Below are positions 43,050 to 51,122 of a stretch of DNA of 54,294 nt, in pieces. Within the stretch, counting starts at the first letter, position 1. Every line of letters begins with the position of its first letter. The position numbers and the translations under genes are program-made. Source of the stretch: SIG607 sp036307305 (lineage in GTDB: Bacteria > Bacillota > Clostridia > Oscillospirales > Acutalibacteraceae). The stretch spans positions 1 to 54,294 of the forward strand of contig JAXJXV010000022.1 in assembly GCA_036307305.1 (NCBI GenBank), given 5' to 3'. A model generated the notes under the pieces. It saw only the letters and a list, made by a program, of their open reading frames with translations, searched no databases and had not been told where the DNA came from.

Positions 43050-43553
43050 TTAGCTTAAATCCTCATTAACGATATTTACGGCAAGTGCCCGATTTGTGTA
43101 GCGTTTATCTTCTGTTACCTCTTTGATTACCTTTAAAAAATCAGGAATAGGAAAGCTTTCTTCTTCGTCGGTCAGCTCAACCTCAAGAAAGGCTCTGTCT
43201 TTAAAGAAATCAAAAACGTCTATCTCATAAACAAAACCGCCAAGCTCTACGGCGTATCGGGTTTTATTTATAGTATTTGTATTTTGGGCTTTAAGCTTTA
43301 TCGCTTCGTTATATTCTTCCCGACTTATTTCCCATTCTTTTTCTTCTCTCTTTAAATTGGTAATATGCTTTTTGACGGTTTTTATATAGGTTGTTTTCCC
43401 CGACTCTTTTATTTTTCTTATTCGGGAACCATCTTCAAGATAGGTTTGCTCCATCTTCATAACCCTGCAACCGTCTATTTCCGACAGAAGCTTTGTATCG
43501 GGATACTTAATAAGGAATTTTCTTTCTATCTCATAACCGTTTTTGCTTAGCAT
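43050..43553 (-). CDS. CYTH-domain protein
   Basis: 167 aa. It begins with the CYTH signature EIERKFLIK (ExExK) and has TYLEDGSRIRKI, TYIKTVKK, KTRYAVELGGFVYEIDVF and a late FLEVELTDEEE, forming the metal-dependent triphosphate tunnel. Family members are adenylate cyclases, thiamine triphosphatases and inorganic triphosphatases; bacterial stand-alone forms are usually tripolyphosphatases. GGAG precedes the ATG. Confidence 0.92.
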   Translation of the reverse strand: MLSKNGYEIERKFLIKYPDTKLLSEIDGCRVMKMEQTYLEDGSRIRKIKESGKTTYIKTVKKHITNLKREEKEWEISREEYNEAIKLKAQNTNTINKTRYAVELGGFVYEIDVFDFFKDRAFLEVELTDEEESFPIPDFLKVIKEVTEDKRYTNRALAVNIVNEDLS

Positions 43554-43566
43554 ATATACTCCGCTT

Positions 43567-44283
43567 CTATTTATTGGTTTTGGGTATGTTTGGAAATTCT
43601 ATTTTTTCGCTTCTGTAAACAGGGTTTACGTAGCGCACACCGTTTTTAATCACCTTTTGAATATGTTCGTTATAAAACGTGGGGAAGGTTTCGTGACCCG
43701 GTTGAAAATAGAATATTCTTCCGTTGTTTCTCTTAAAGGTACAGCCTGAACGGAACACCTCGCCTGAAGAAAACCAACCGATAAACAAAAGCTCGTCAGG
43801 CTCAGGAATACCGAAAGGCTCGGCATAGGTTTCCTCATGCTCAAGCTCAATATAATCAGGAACGTCTGCAGTGATGGGATGAGCGTGGGTTATAGTCCAG
43901 AGTCGCTCAAAATCCCCGCTTTCTCTCCAACTGAGATTACCTGCAGTACCCATAAGCAATTTAAAAGGCTTTGATGCATGGGCAGAATGAAGAGCAATAA
44001 AGCCCATACCGTTATGAACGGCATCTCTTATGCGAATCGCTATTTCATCGGGTACCTTGCTGTGCGCGGCGTGTCCCCACCAGATAAGAACGTCGGTATT
44101 TTTAAGCACCTCATCAGTAAGTCCGCATTCCTCATCGTCAAGGGTTGCAGTGCGTACGCAAAAATCCTCTTCCTCTGAAAGAAAATCCTTAATGGCGCCG
44201 TGAATACCTTCAGGGTACAGCTCTTTACATTTTGCGTTTGTTTTTTCGTGAACAAATTCATTCCAAACAGTAACTCTTATCAT
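43567..44283 (-). CDS. ThuA-like domain protein
   Basis: 238 aa. ThuA (trehalose-utilisation) fold related to glutamine amidotransferases: RVTVWNEFVHEK, VLIWWGHAAHSKVP, GFIALHSAHASKPFKLLMGT, the acidic HEETYAEPFGIP, and RIFYFQPGHETFP near the C-terminus. ThuA proteins are linked to disaccharide catabolism, but the exact reaction is not established. Fifteen nt after mgtE. Confidence 0.9.
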   Translation of the reverse strand: MIRVTVWNEFVHEKTNAKCKELYPEGIHGAIKDFLSEEEDFCVRTATLDDEECGLTDEVLKNTDVLIWWGHAAHSKVPDEIAIRIRDAVHNGMGFIALHSAHASKPFKLLMGTAGNLSWRESGDFERLWTITHAHPITADVPDYIELEHEETYAEPFGIPEPDELLFIGWFSSGEVFRSGCTFKRNNGRIFYFQPGHETFPTFYNEHIQKVIKNGVRYVNPVYRSEKIEFPNIPKTNK

Positions 44284-44298
44284 AAAAGCACCTCGGTT

Positions 44299-45717
44299 TT
44301 ATATAGTTCCCAAAAGCAACAACCAAGCAAGACCGTAATATATAACTACAGCCACAAGGTCGTTGACCGTTGTAATAAGCGGACCTGAAGCTACCGCGGG
44401 GTCAATGCCTATTTTTTTAAAGAAAAGGGGAATAAGACTTCCCGTAAAGCCCGACACAGTCATAGCAATACACATCGCAAGTCCTACACAGCCGCTTGTA
44501 AGGAAAGAAAGGGGCAAAGTATAGCCCTTAGCAAAATAAATAAAAAAGCCAATTACTACTGCTGACAGTACGCCTAAGGTAAGTCCGCTGGTAAAACCTA
44601 TACGAAGCTCCTTGGTTGCAATTCGCACCTGTTCCTTAAAGGTAAGATTTTCACTACCAAGACCCTGTATAGTAACCGCAAGGGACTGTGTACCCACGTT
44701 ACCCGCCATACCGAGAATAAGGGACTGAAAAGCAACAATAACCGCAAGTTCCTTCACAACGCCCTCAAAAAATCCTGCAACGGTGGACACCGCAAGACCG
44801 AGGACAAGCAAGACGATGAGCCACGGTATTCTTTTAAGCATACTTGAAAATACCGTTTCCTTTTCATCCTCTTCGCCTGTAAGACCAGCCAGTCGGGCAT
44901 AGTCCTCACCGCTTTCGGTATCCATAATATCAACGATATCCTGCGCGGTAATACAGCCGAGAATGGTTTTATCCTCAGGGGAAAGAACAGGAATTGAGTC
45001 CTCGGAATATTCCCTTAACTGTTCAATGGTCTGTGAAATATTTTCATTGGCGTAAACGTAAGGATAGGACGTAACTATAAGTGATTCAAGCTCTGTATTC
45101 TGTCTTGCAAGAATAAGTTCTTTAAGCTCTATAGCGCCGTAAAATCTTCCGTCGTTATCAACGGTATAAATGGTGGAGATATTGTCGTTATCCGCCGCCT
45201 GTTTAATTAGCTCACGCATAGCCTGTTTAACGGTAACAAAGGCGTTTATTTCAATAAAATTAGTAGTCATTCGGCTACCGAACTCATCCTCGTCATAAGA
45301 ATCAATAAGCTCGATATCCTCTTTTATTTCAGGGTCGAGAAGCTGGATAATCTCCTGACGCTTTTCTTCTTCAAGCTCGTCAAGAACCTCAACTGCGTCG
45401 TCGGCGTCCATGCTTTCGATAATATCTGCCGCTTCATCGCTTTCAAGCTCGTCAATATAGGTATCAACGTCATCAAGATAGGTAAATATGTCCGATACCG
45501 CTTCAGGTCCCAGAATTTCATACAGCTTATCACGTTCCTCGGGACTTAAAAATTCAAATGCATCGGCGATATCGTTATCGTGATAATCTTCAAGCTTTTC
45601 GCCGATTTCCTCATCGGTAAATGAGCTTCTTATAACGGCGAGAATCTCCTCGGTATAGTCACGGTTTTCTAAAATCGCTTCTTCTTCGGGGAGAAAAACC
45701 TCTTTCTTTTCTTCCAT
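44299..45717 (-). CDS. mgtE: Magnesium transporter MgtE
   Basis: 472 aa from the ATG at 45717 with AGGAGG upstream. N-terminal MgtE_N helical, acidic domain (~10-130), two CBS domains (~135-255) and a C-terminal five-helix membrane domain (~285-470) with the conserved GNVGTQSL and PLITTVNDLVAVVIYYGLA segments. Mg2+ channel gated by cytoplasmic Mg2+. First gene of the operon that continues with ThuA, CYTH, hydrolase, Mur ligase, ddl and CDF. Confidence 0.95.
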   Translation of the reverse strand: MEEKKEVFLPEEEAILENRDYTEEILAVIRSSFTDEEIGEKLEDYHDNDIADAFEFLSPEERDKLYEILGPEAVSDIFTYLDDVDTYIDELESDEAADIIESMDADDAVEVLDELEEEKRQEIIQLLDPEIKEDIELIDSYDEDEFGSRMTTNFIEINAFVTVKQAMRELIKQAADNDNISTIYTVDNDGRFYGAIELKELILARQNTELESLIVTSYPYVYANENISQTIEQLREYSEDSIPVLSPEDKTILGCITAQDIVDIMDTESGEDYARLAGLTGEEDEKETVFSSMLKRIPWLIVLLVLGLAVSTVAGFFEGVVKELAVIVAFQSLILGMAGNVGTQSLAVTIQGLGSENLTFKEQVRIATKELRIGFTSGLTLGVLSAVVIGFFIYFAKGYTLPLSFLTSGCVGLAMCIAMTVSGFTGSLIPLFFKKIGIDPAVASGPLITTVNDLVAVVIYYGLAWLLLLGTI

Positions 45718-45720
45718 AAT

Positions 45721-45840
45721 ATGCCTCCTAAGACACACCGCAGAAGAATTATATCATCTGCGGAATGCAGTTTTTTAACGTTCTACTTCGGGGATTCGCT
45801 CCTGCGTCCACGCAGACCACCTCACTTTTGCAAATATATA
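45721..45840 (-). promoter_or_regulatory. Structured mgtE leader, candidate cis-regulatory RNA
   Basis: About 120 nt between the start point and mgtE contain CTGCG-TGGA-CGCAG (about 45813-45800), CTGC-ATT-CCGCAG, and CCGCAGA ... TCTGCGG directly before AGGAGG. The CTGCG/CGCAG elements can pair in more than one way. It does not match the M-box (ykoK) consensus I know. Confidence 0.5.
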
Positions 45841-45843
45841 GTA

Positions 45844-45872
45844 ATTATACCACTATATGCATATTTTTGCAA
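45844..45872 (-). promoter_or_regulatory. Promoter of the mgtE operon
   Basis: Minus strand TTGCAA (45872-45867), 17-bp spacer, TATAAT (45849-45844). Confidence 0.75.
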
Positions 45873-45887
45873 ATGCATTTTTAGTAT

Positions 45888-45916
45888 TTTACAAATTTTT
45901 ATTTTTATGTTAGAAT
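45888..45916 (+). promoter_or_regulatory. Promoter of the U32 peptidase gene
   Basis: TTTACA (45888-45893), 17-bp spacer, TAGAAT (45911-45916), 18 bp before the ATG. Confidence 0.7.
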
Positions 45917-45933
45917 AGACTCAGGGTGACGTT

Positions 45934-47994
45934 ATGAATATGAATTTATTTAAACCTGAAGTCCTCTCTCCCGTAGGCAACAAAGATATGCTTTATGCCG
46001 CAGTAAGAGCAGGTGCTGATGGTGTTTATTTAGGGGCAAAGGATTTTAATGCCCGAAGAAATGCAGACAATTTTGACAATACCGCTTTAAAGGAAGCTAT
46101 TGACTACTGTCATATACGTGGGGTTAAGGTTTATCTTGCCCTTAATATCCAGCTTAACGACAGTGAAACAGAAAAAGCCTTAGAGCTTTCAAAAGAAGTC
46201 TATAATATGGGTATCGACGCCCTTATTATTGCCGATTTGGGTTTAGCCCGTTTACTGCACGAAAAGTTGCCTCTTCTTCCCTTACACGCTTCAACGCAAA
46301 TGACGGTGTGTGACAAAAGCGCTTTATCCACCCTTAAAAAGTTAGGCTTTTCAAGAGTAGTTGCCGCCCGTGAAATGAGTGAAAACGAGCTAAGGGAGCT
46401 TTGCAGTCAGGCTAAAAAGCTTGATATAGAAATAGAGGTTTTCGTTCATGGCGCCCTTTGTATGTCGGTTTCGGGACAGTGTCTCCTTTCCGCCCTTATC
46501 GGTTCGCGAAGCGGAAACAGAGGGCTTTGCGCAGGTCCCTGCCGTCTGCCCTACAGCGACTCTTTCGGCAACGATTATACCCTAAGTCTTAAGGATTTAT
46601 CACTGCTTCACAAAGTAAAAAGCCTTAAGGAAATGGGCGTTGCTTCCCTGAAAATAGAGGGCAGAATGAAAAGAAGCGAATACGTTGCCGCCGCTACCGC
46701 CACATTCAGAAATATGGTAGACAACGGCTTTGTTGACCATACTCTCAAAAGCTGTGTGGAAAACGTTTTCAGTCGTTCAGGCTTTACCGACGGATATTTT
46801 ACCAATCAGCTTGGAAAAGATATGTTCGGTATCCGCACAAAAGAAGACGTAACCCTTGCCCCCGATACCTATCCCTTTCTTCACGAAATGATACGCCGCG
46901 AAAGACAGAGCGTACCTGTTAAAATCTATGCCCAAATCAAGAAGAACAAGCCTGTACGCATCACTTTTGACGACAACAAAAACAAGGCGGTTATAACGGG
47001 CGACGTTCCCGAAGAAGCACTTAACCGACCGATAAGCGAGGAATTTGTTCGCTCTCAGCTTTCAAAGCTTGGTTCAACCCCATATTTTGCAGCTTCAGTT
47101 GATATAATTCTTGATGACGGTCTTATGGTAAGAGCCGGTCAGCTTAACGAACTAAGGCGAAACGTCTGCGAACTTCTCAGCAAAATGAGATGTAAAACGG
47201 ACAGAAAAAACGAGACTTTTTCTTATCAAAAAGCTACTGCCAACAAAGAACTCAAATCGCCATCTCTATGGGTAAGAGTAGATGACGTTTCCCTTTTACC
47301 AAAGGATTTAAGGGGTATTTCTGCCGTTATTCTGCCAATAGAAAAAGACCACGACTTATCGGCTTTACCCAAAAACATAACCGCCGTAGCAGATATCCCG
47401 CGTATAAACCTTTTCGGCGAACAACTGGAAAAACGGCTGGAATATGCCCAAAACAGTGGTTTTTCTGCCGCACTTGTACAAAATATCGGGCATTTTGAAG
47501 CAGTAAGAAAAACCTCTCTTTCTATTTTTAGCGGTATTGGTATGAATATTTTTTCTTCCGAAAGTCTCGCTACCCTGAAAGAACTGGGTGTAGAGTGGGC
47601 AACCCTTTCTCCCGAGCTGTACGCTTCTCAGATACAAAAAATCCAGCCGCATATTAAAACCGCCTGTTTCGCCTACGGTAGACTGCCCCTTATGCTGACT
47701 AAAAACTGCCCCGCTTCCTTTGAAGGCTGTAAGGGCTGTAAAGGCGATAGGTTCTTAACCGACCGTAAGGGTATAAAATTTCCCGTAAAATGCCGTATGG
47801 GATACAGTGAGCTTTTAAACGACCGCCCAATTTATATTGCAGACCGACTGGGTGAATTTAACGTAGACTCCTTCATCCTCTATTTTACAGACGAAAATGC
47901 AAGTGAAATCAAGAACGTTATAAACTGTTATAAAAACGCTTCTCCTCCTCCCTTTACATTTACAAGAGGACTCTACTACCGAGGCGTAGAATAA
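45934..47994 (+). CDS. U32-family peptidase/hydroxylase (RlhA/TrhP-like, DUF3656)
   Basis: 686 aa. The N-terminal U32 domain starts PEVLSPVGNKDMLYAAVRAGADGVYLG and has VFVHGALCMSVSGQCLLSALIGSRSGNRGLCAGPCR in its Cys-rich signature (about 170-206) and LKDLSLL ... LKIEGRMKRSEYVA. The C-terminal DUF3656 region ends with a Cys cluster CPASFEGCKGCKGDRF and VKCRM. Relatives hydroxylate rRNA or tRNA in an Fe-S-dependent manner; others are annotated as collagenase-like peptidases. RNA modification is more probable for this Cys pattern. Confidence 0.9.
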   Translation: MNMNLFKPEVLSPVGNKDMLYAAVRAGADGVYLGAKDFNARRNADNFDNTALKEAIDYCHIRGVKVYLALNIQLNDSETEKALELSKEVYNMGIDALIIADLGLARLLHEKLPLLPLHASTQMTVCDKSALSTLKKLGFSRVVAAREMSENELRELCSQAKKLDIEIEVFVHGALCMSVSGQCLLSALIGSRSGNRGLCAGPCRLPYSDSFGNDYTLSLKDLSLLHKVKSLKEMGVASLKIEGRMKRSEYVAAATATFRNMVDNGFVDHTLKSCVENVFSRSGFTDGYFTNQLGKDMFGIRTKEDVTLAPDTYPFLHEMIRRERQSVPVKIYAQIKKNKPVRITFDDNKNKAVITGDVPEEALNRPISEEFVRSQLSKLGSTPYFAASVDIILDDGLMVRAGQLNELRRNVCELLSKMRCKTDRKNETFSYQKATANKELKSPSLWVRVDDVSLLPKDLRGISAVILPIEKDHDLSALPKNITAVADIPRINLFGEQLEKRLEYAQNSGFSAALVQNIGHFEAVRKTSLSIFSGIGMNIFSSESLATLKELGVEWATLSPELYASQIQKIQPHIKTACFAYGRLPLMLTKNCPASFEGCKGCKGDRFLTDRKGIKFPVKCRMGYSELLNDRPIYIADRLGEFNVDSFILYFTDENASEIKNVINCYKNASPPPFTFTRGLYYRGVE

Positions 47995-48015
47995 TCCACT
48001 CCCTATTCCCTAACA

Positions 48016-48048
48016 AAAAAACTCTCAACTGACGTTGAGAGTTTTTTG
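48016..48048. terminator. Bidirectional terminator
   Basis: AAAACTCTCAAC-TGAC-GTTGAGAGTTTT between the convergent U32 and nucleotidyltransferase genes. Confidence 0.9.
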
Positions 48049-48049
48049 T

Positions 48050-48943
48050 TTAACAGTAAGCTTTATCAAGAGCCTTAAGGTCTGAATAGCTGTCGATTTC
48101 GATTATATCGTCAAAGGTACAGGCGCGTACCTCAACCTTGTAATTTGGCAGACAGTATTCAAGAGCAACCTGGTCCCAATACCGTTCTTTACCCCCCGGC
48201 ATTTCGTAAACCTTTTTAATATCGTCGTAAAGCTTTTCACCCGCTTCTTCATTCCAGTAAGATACACCGTACATATGATAGCAGTTGTTTCCACCGATTT
48301 TAATTTTTGTAACTATCTTATTTTTGGTTTCAAGACACCAGTCATCAGTAGACTCAACAGGCACACCTAGATAATTTGAGGTGTACTGATATTTAGTGAT
48401 AAGCTCGGGATTATAAAGCACAAGGTCAGCTTCAAGAACATACGCATTTTTAAGAAGATGACGAACACAAAGCGCAGAGGATATATTGTTCGCTTCATTA
48501 TAAAGAGGATTCTCAATAAACTTTATATTGGGGTATTTATAAAGAAGCTGGTCGAACTGTTCGCCGAGATAACCTCTTACGATGTATATTTCTTCAATAC
48601 CTGCATCTACGACCGCATCAAGAAGTGTATCAATCATTCTTTTACCGTTTACACGAACCAAAGGTTTAGGTGTATTTAGGGTAATGGGTACAAGACGTGA
48701 ACCGAAGCCTGCGGCGATAAATACAGCTCTTTTAACCTTGTAAGGCTCCAATGCTTCATAACCCTTTTCGGTTATAGTACCGTTTTCAATAAATCCAAGT
48801 TCAGACAGTTCTCCAATAACCTTATTCACGGTGCCTACAGACAAATCTGTTTTATCGGCAATTTCACGCTGTGAGCTTTTGTTACTTGCTTTTTCAATAA
48901 AGCTGAGAACGTCAAATTGTTTTCTCGTTAATGTATTTTCCAT
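48050..48943 (-). CDS. HTH-nucleotidyltransferase fusion (LicC-like phosphocholine cytidylyltransferase)
   Basis: 297 aa. Residues ~5-65 are a winged HTH (RKQFDVLSFIEKASNKSSQREIADKT by pattern, then DLSVGTVNKVIGEL). Residues ~70-297 are a nucleotidyltransferase with FIAAGFGSRLVPITLNTPKPLV (GxGxRxxPxTxxxPKP), a DTLLDAVVDAGI segment, EADLVLYNPELI and WDQVALEY. LicC-type enzymes make CDP-choline for surface decoration. No choline kinase gene is adjacent. AAGGAAG precedes the ATG. Confidence 0.85.
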   Translation of the reverse strand: MENTLTRKQFDVLSFIEKASNKSSQREIADKTDLSVGTVNKVIGELSELGFIENGTITEKGYEALEPYKVKRAVFIAAGFGSRLVPITLNTPKPLVRVNGKRMIDTLLDAVVDAGIEEIYIVRGYLGEQFDQLLYKYPNIKFIENPLYNEANNISSALCVRHLLKNAYVLEADLVLYNPELITKYQYTSNYLGVPVESTDDWCLETKNKIVTKIKIGGNNCYHMYGVSYWNEEAGEKLYDDIKKVYEMPGGKERYWDQVALEYCLPNYKVEVRACTFDDIIEIDSYSDLKALDKAYC

Positions 48944-49037
48944 ATTTCCGCTTCCTTTTGTTGCATTATTAACAAAAACGCATAAAATTTGAACAAAAAC
49001 TTTGTATTTTCTCTTTTATTTTCGTTCAGCAATCTGC

Positions 49038-49066
49038 ATTATACCACCATTTTTGAGCGAAGTCAA
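49038..49066 (-). promoter_or_regulatory. Promoter of the HTH-nucleotidyltransferase gene
   Basis: Minus strand TTGACT (49066-49061), 17-bp spacer, TATAAT (49043-49038). The resulting leader is about 90 nt. Confidence 0.8.
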
Positions 49067-49084
49067 TACAATAACGCAAAATAC

Positions 49085-49113
49085 TTGTTTAGCTGAAATT
49101 TATGTGATATAAT
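49085..49113 (+). promoter_or_regulatory. Promoter of the second TIR gene
   Basis: TTGTTT (49085-49090), 17-bp spacer, TATAAT (49108-49113). Confidence 0.7.
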
Positions 49114-49145
49114 ATAAAACAAATATAACAACTTTGAGGTGCGTT

Positions 49146-50318
49146 ATGAAAAAACATCAGATTTTTATCAGCTATCGTAGAGATGGCGGAGACGCCTTGG
49201 CAGGCAGAATTTCCGACCGTCTGCTTTCCCTTGGCTACAGCGTTTTCTTTGACATAAACTCTATGCGTTCAGGCACCTTTAACACGCAGATTATCGAAGC
49301 CATCAAGGAATGTGACGACTTTATAATCGTTCTGTCCCCAGGTTCCCTTGATAACTGCAATGACGTGGAGGACTGGGTAAGACAGGAATTAAGCCTCGCT
49401 ATTTCTCTTGACAAAAATGTTATTCCCGTTATTATGCGCGGTTTTAAGTTCCCCAAAGAACTGCCTGACAGCATCTCCGCGGTACAGTATTTTGAGGGAG
49501 CCGTTCAGTCAAGCGAGTATTTTGATGCGATGATTGAAAAAATTCAGTCCTTGCTGACGGGTTACGTTAGAAAGGAGTTTTCCCACAGTCTGCAGACCGA
49601 AGAATACTATCCCATAAAGACCCCACTTATTAATAAATACAAAAGCTGTGGTGATCTGAGAAAAGGTCATATTATGGTTTCTGCCTTTACCGAACGGCTT
49701 TATAACGAAAAGGAATCTCATTTCCACAGCGACAGCTTTGAAAATTACAGAGTTCTTATTTACGGTGCAAAAAGAATGGCGGAGGTTGATTGGTTTGAGA
49801 AAAACACCGCTTCCATAGAAAAGCTTCACAGCCTTGCATTACTTTTAAAGGAATACGAAAATCTGTATTTCTATAATAACGCTATGGAGTATGCTTTAGG
49901 ACTTTTCTATTCCTTGCCTCCTACTACAGCCTACACACACCCTTCTTTAATTTGCGAAACCTTCTGCTACTGCCTTGACCTGCCCTCAGATGCCTTTAGC
50001 GGATTTAAGCTTATAAAAAAAGACCGCTCGGTTTACTACAGTGAATTTTGTAAATATATTCCTTTGGCTTTTGATTACTGGCCCTCTCTTCACGGAAATA
50101 CCCGTCATGACTCAAGTGAAACAAAAAGCTTCGACGCCTTCGGTATTCTTCTTTTCGAATATATGTGCGAACTTGCAATTTTAGTGCTTGACAGCATTAA
50201 TGATAAGGCTTTTTGTAAGATGGTATCAGAACAGATAAAGTGCTATTATAAATGGCTTAAAAAACACGGTATCTATTTACCAAAATCAATTCAGGAAAAG
50301 GTTTACAGATATATTTAA
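49146..50318 (+). CDS. TIR-domain protein, paralogue of the 4964 gene
   Basis: 390 aa from the ATG at 49146 with GAGGTG upstream. TIR domain ~3-135: QIFISYRRDGGDALAGR, YSVFFDINSMRSGTF, FIIVLSPGSLDNC, DWVRQELSLAI with the W-x3-E glutamate. The FISYRRDGGD loop and DW...E motif are shared with the protein at 4964-6295. The C-terminal ~240 residues form a helical, aromatic-rich region I do not recognise and are unlike the first TIR protein's. Own promoter and terminator, so a single gene. Possible NAD+-cleaving defence or signalling protein; activity is inferred. Confidence 0.88.
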   Translation: MKKHQIFISYRRDGGDALAGRISDRLLSLGYSVFFDINSMRSGTFNTQIIEAIKECDDFIIVLSPGSLDNCNDVEDWVRQELSLAISLDKNVIPVIMRGFKFPKELPDSISAVQYFEGAVQSSEYFDAMIEKIQSLLTGYVRKEFSHSLQTEEYYPIKTPLINKYKSCGDLRKGHIMVSAFTERLYNEKESHFHSDSFENYRVLIYGAKRMAEVDWFEKNTASIEKLHSLALLLKEYENLYFYNNAMEYALGLFYSLPPTTAYTHPSLICETFCYCLDLPSDAFSGFKLIKKDRSVYYSEFCKYIPLAFDYWPSLHGNTRHDSSETKSFDAFGILLFEYMCELAILVLDSINDKAFCKMVSEQIKCYYKWLKKHGIYLPKSIQEKVYRYI

Positions 50319-50320
50319 CA

Positions 50321-50353
50321 AAAAAACTGACATCTCGCGATGTCAGTTTTTTG
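50321..50353. terminator. Bidirectional terminator
   Basis: AAAAAACTGACATC-TCGC-GATGTCAGTTTTTT between the convergent TIR and SGNH genes. Confidence 0.92.
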
Positions 50354-50977
50354 TTATTTCATCTTTTTTATTACTTCGTCAGCAATTTGTTTCATACCCG
50401 CTGCCGTCGGGTGTCCTTCCTTTTTTTCTATATATTCAAAGGCAATATTTTTTATTTTGTACTTTTCACACACAACCTTAAATGCATCGATAATTACTGT
50501 CTTTATTTCGGTATTTACAAGACAGTAAACCTGAGCATTGGGCAAGGTTTCTCTGATACTTTTCAAAAAATAAGAAATTGCAGGTAAAACACAGTACAAA
50601 TCCTGTTTTTCAAAATTATCAAATTTGACCTCGCCGAGAGGAGAACCCGCCCAACTGTCATTGGTAGTTCCAAATACAAAAACTGTATCTATCTCGTTTT
50701 CCCGAAAAAAGCCCTCTTTTTTAAGATTTTCAAAACGGCAGATAAAAGACGAGGTTTCAGAGCAATCGGTATTTGAATAACCTGTATAGCATACGGTTGA
50801 CCCCGACCAGCTATTATTTTGTACTATATTAAGCCCTGTTTTGTCGGCAACCATCTTCCACCAGGTATCGTTAGCAGATAAAACGTCAAGATTCGGATAA
50901 TATACGGCGTAACCCTCTGGAATATATCCCGCATAAGTTGAATAACTGTCACCGAAAATTATTGCATTGTTTTTCAT
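50354..50977 (-). CDS. SGNH/GDSL-family hydrolase
   Basis: 207 aa from the ATG at 50977 (MKNNAIIFGDSYS). Block I GDSYST holds the nucleophile Ser, block III is FGTTNDSWAG (G-x-x-N-D), and block V is EGHPTAAG with the catalytic His. No signal peptide. Family members deacetylate carbohydrates or hydrolyse esters and lipids. The upstream site is weak (GGGATG). Single gene between two TIR genes; no evidence of a functional link. Confidence 0.85.
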   Translation of the reverse strand: MKNNAIIFGDSYSTYAGYIPEGYAVYYPNLDVLSANDTWWKMVADKTGLNIVQNNSWSGSTVCYTGYSNTDCSETSSFICRFENLKKEGFFRENEIDTVFVFGTTNDSWAGSPLGEVKFDNFEKQDLYCVLPAISYFLKSIRETLPNAQVYCLVNTEIKTVIIDAFKVVCEKYKIKNIAFEYIEKKEGHPTAAGMKQIADEVIKKMK

Positions 50978-51056
50978 GCTTTCGCATCCCATCTATGTTT
51001 TTTCGCATTATATCACACCGCTCGTTGAAAGTAAAGTATTTATATGTTTTGCGTTA

Positions 51057-51085
51057 TTGCTTTTTTAATCGTTGTGTAGTATAAT
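51057..51085 (+). promoter_or_regulatory. Promoter of the third TIR-like gene/nucleoside hydrolase operon
   Basis: TTGCTT (51057-51062), 17-bp spacer, TATAAT (51080-51085), 38 bp before the ATG at 51123. Confidence 0.7.
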
Positions 51086-51122
51086 TAAAAAGATTAAAAG
51101 CCGCAAAGGAGAAAAACCGGTT

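Noticed and set aside
45721..45840. M-box (ykoK) magnesium riboswitch before mgtE
   Set aside because: Too short, and it lacks the conserved M-box start and internal loops as I remember them; kept only as an unassigned leader.
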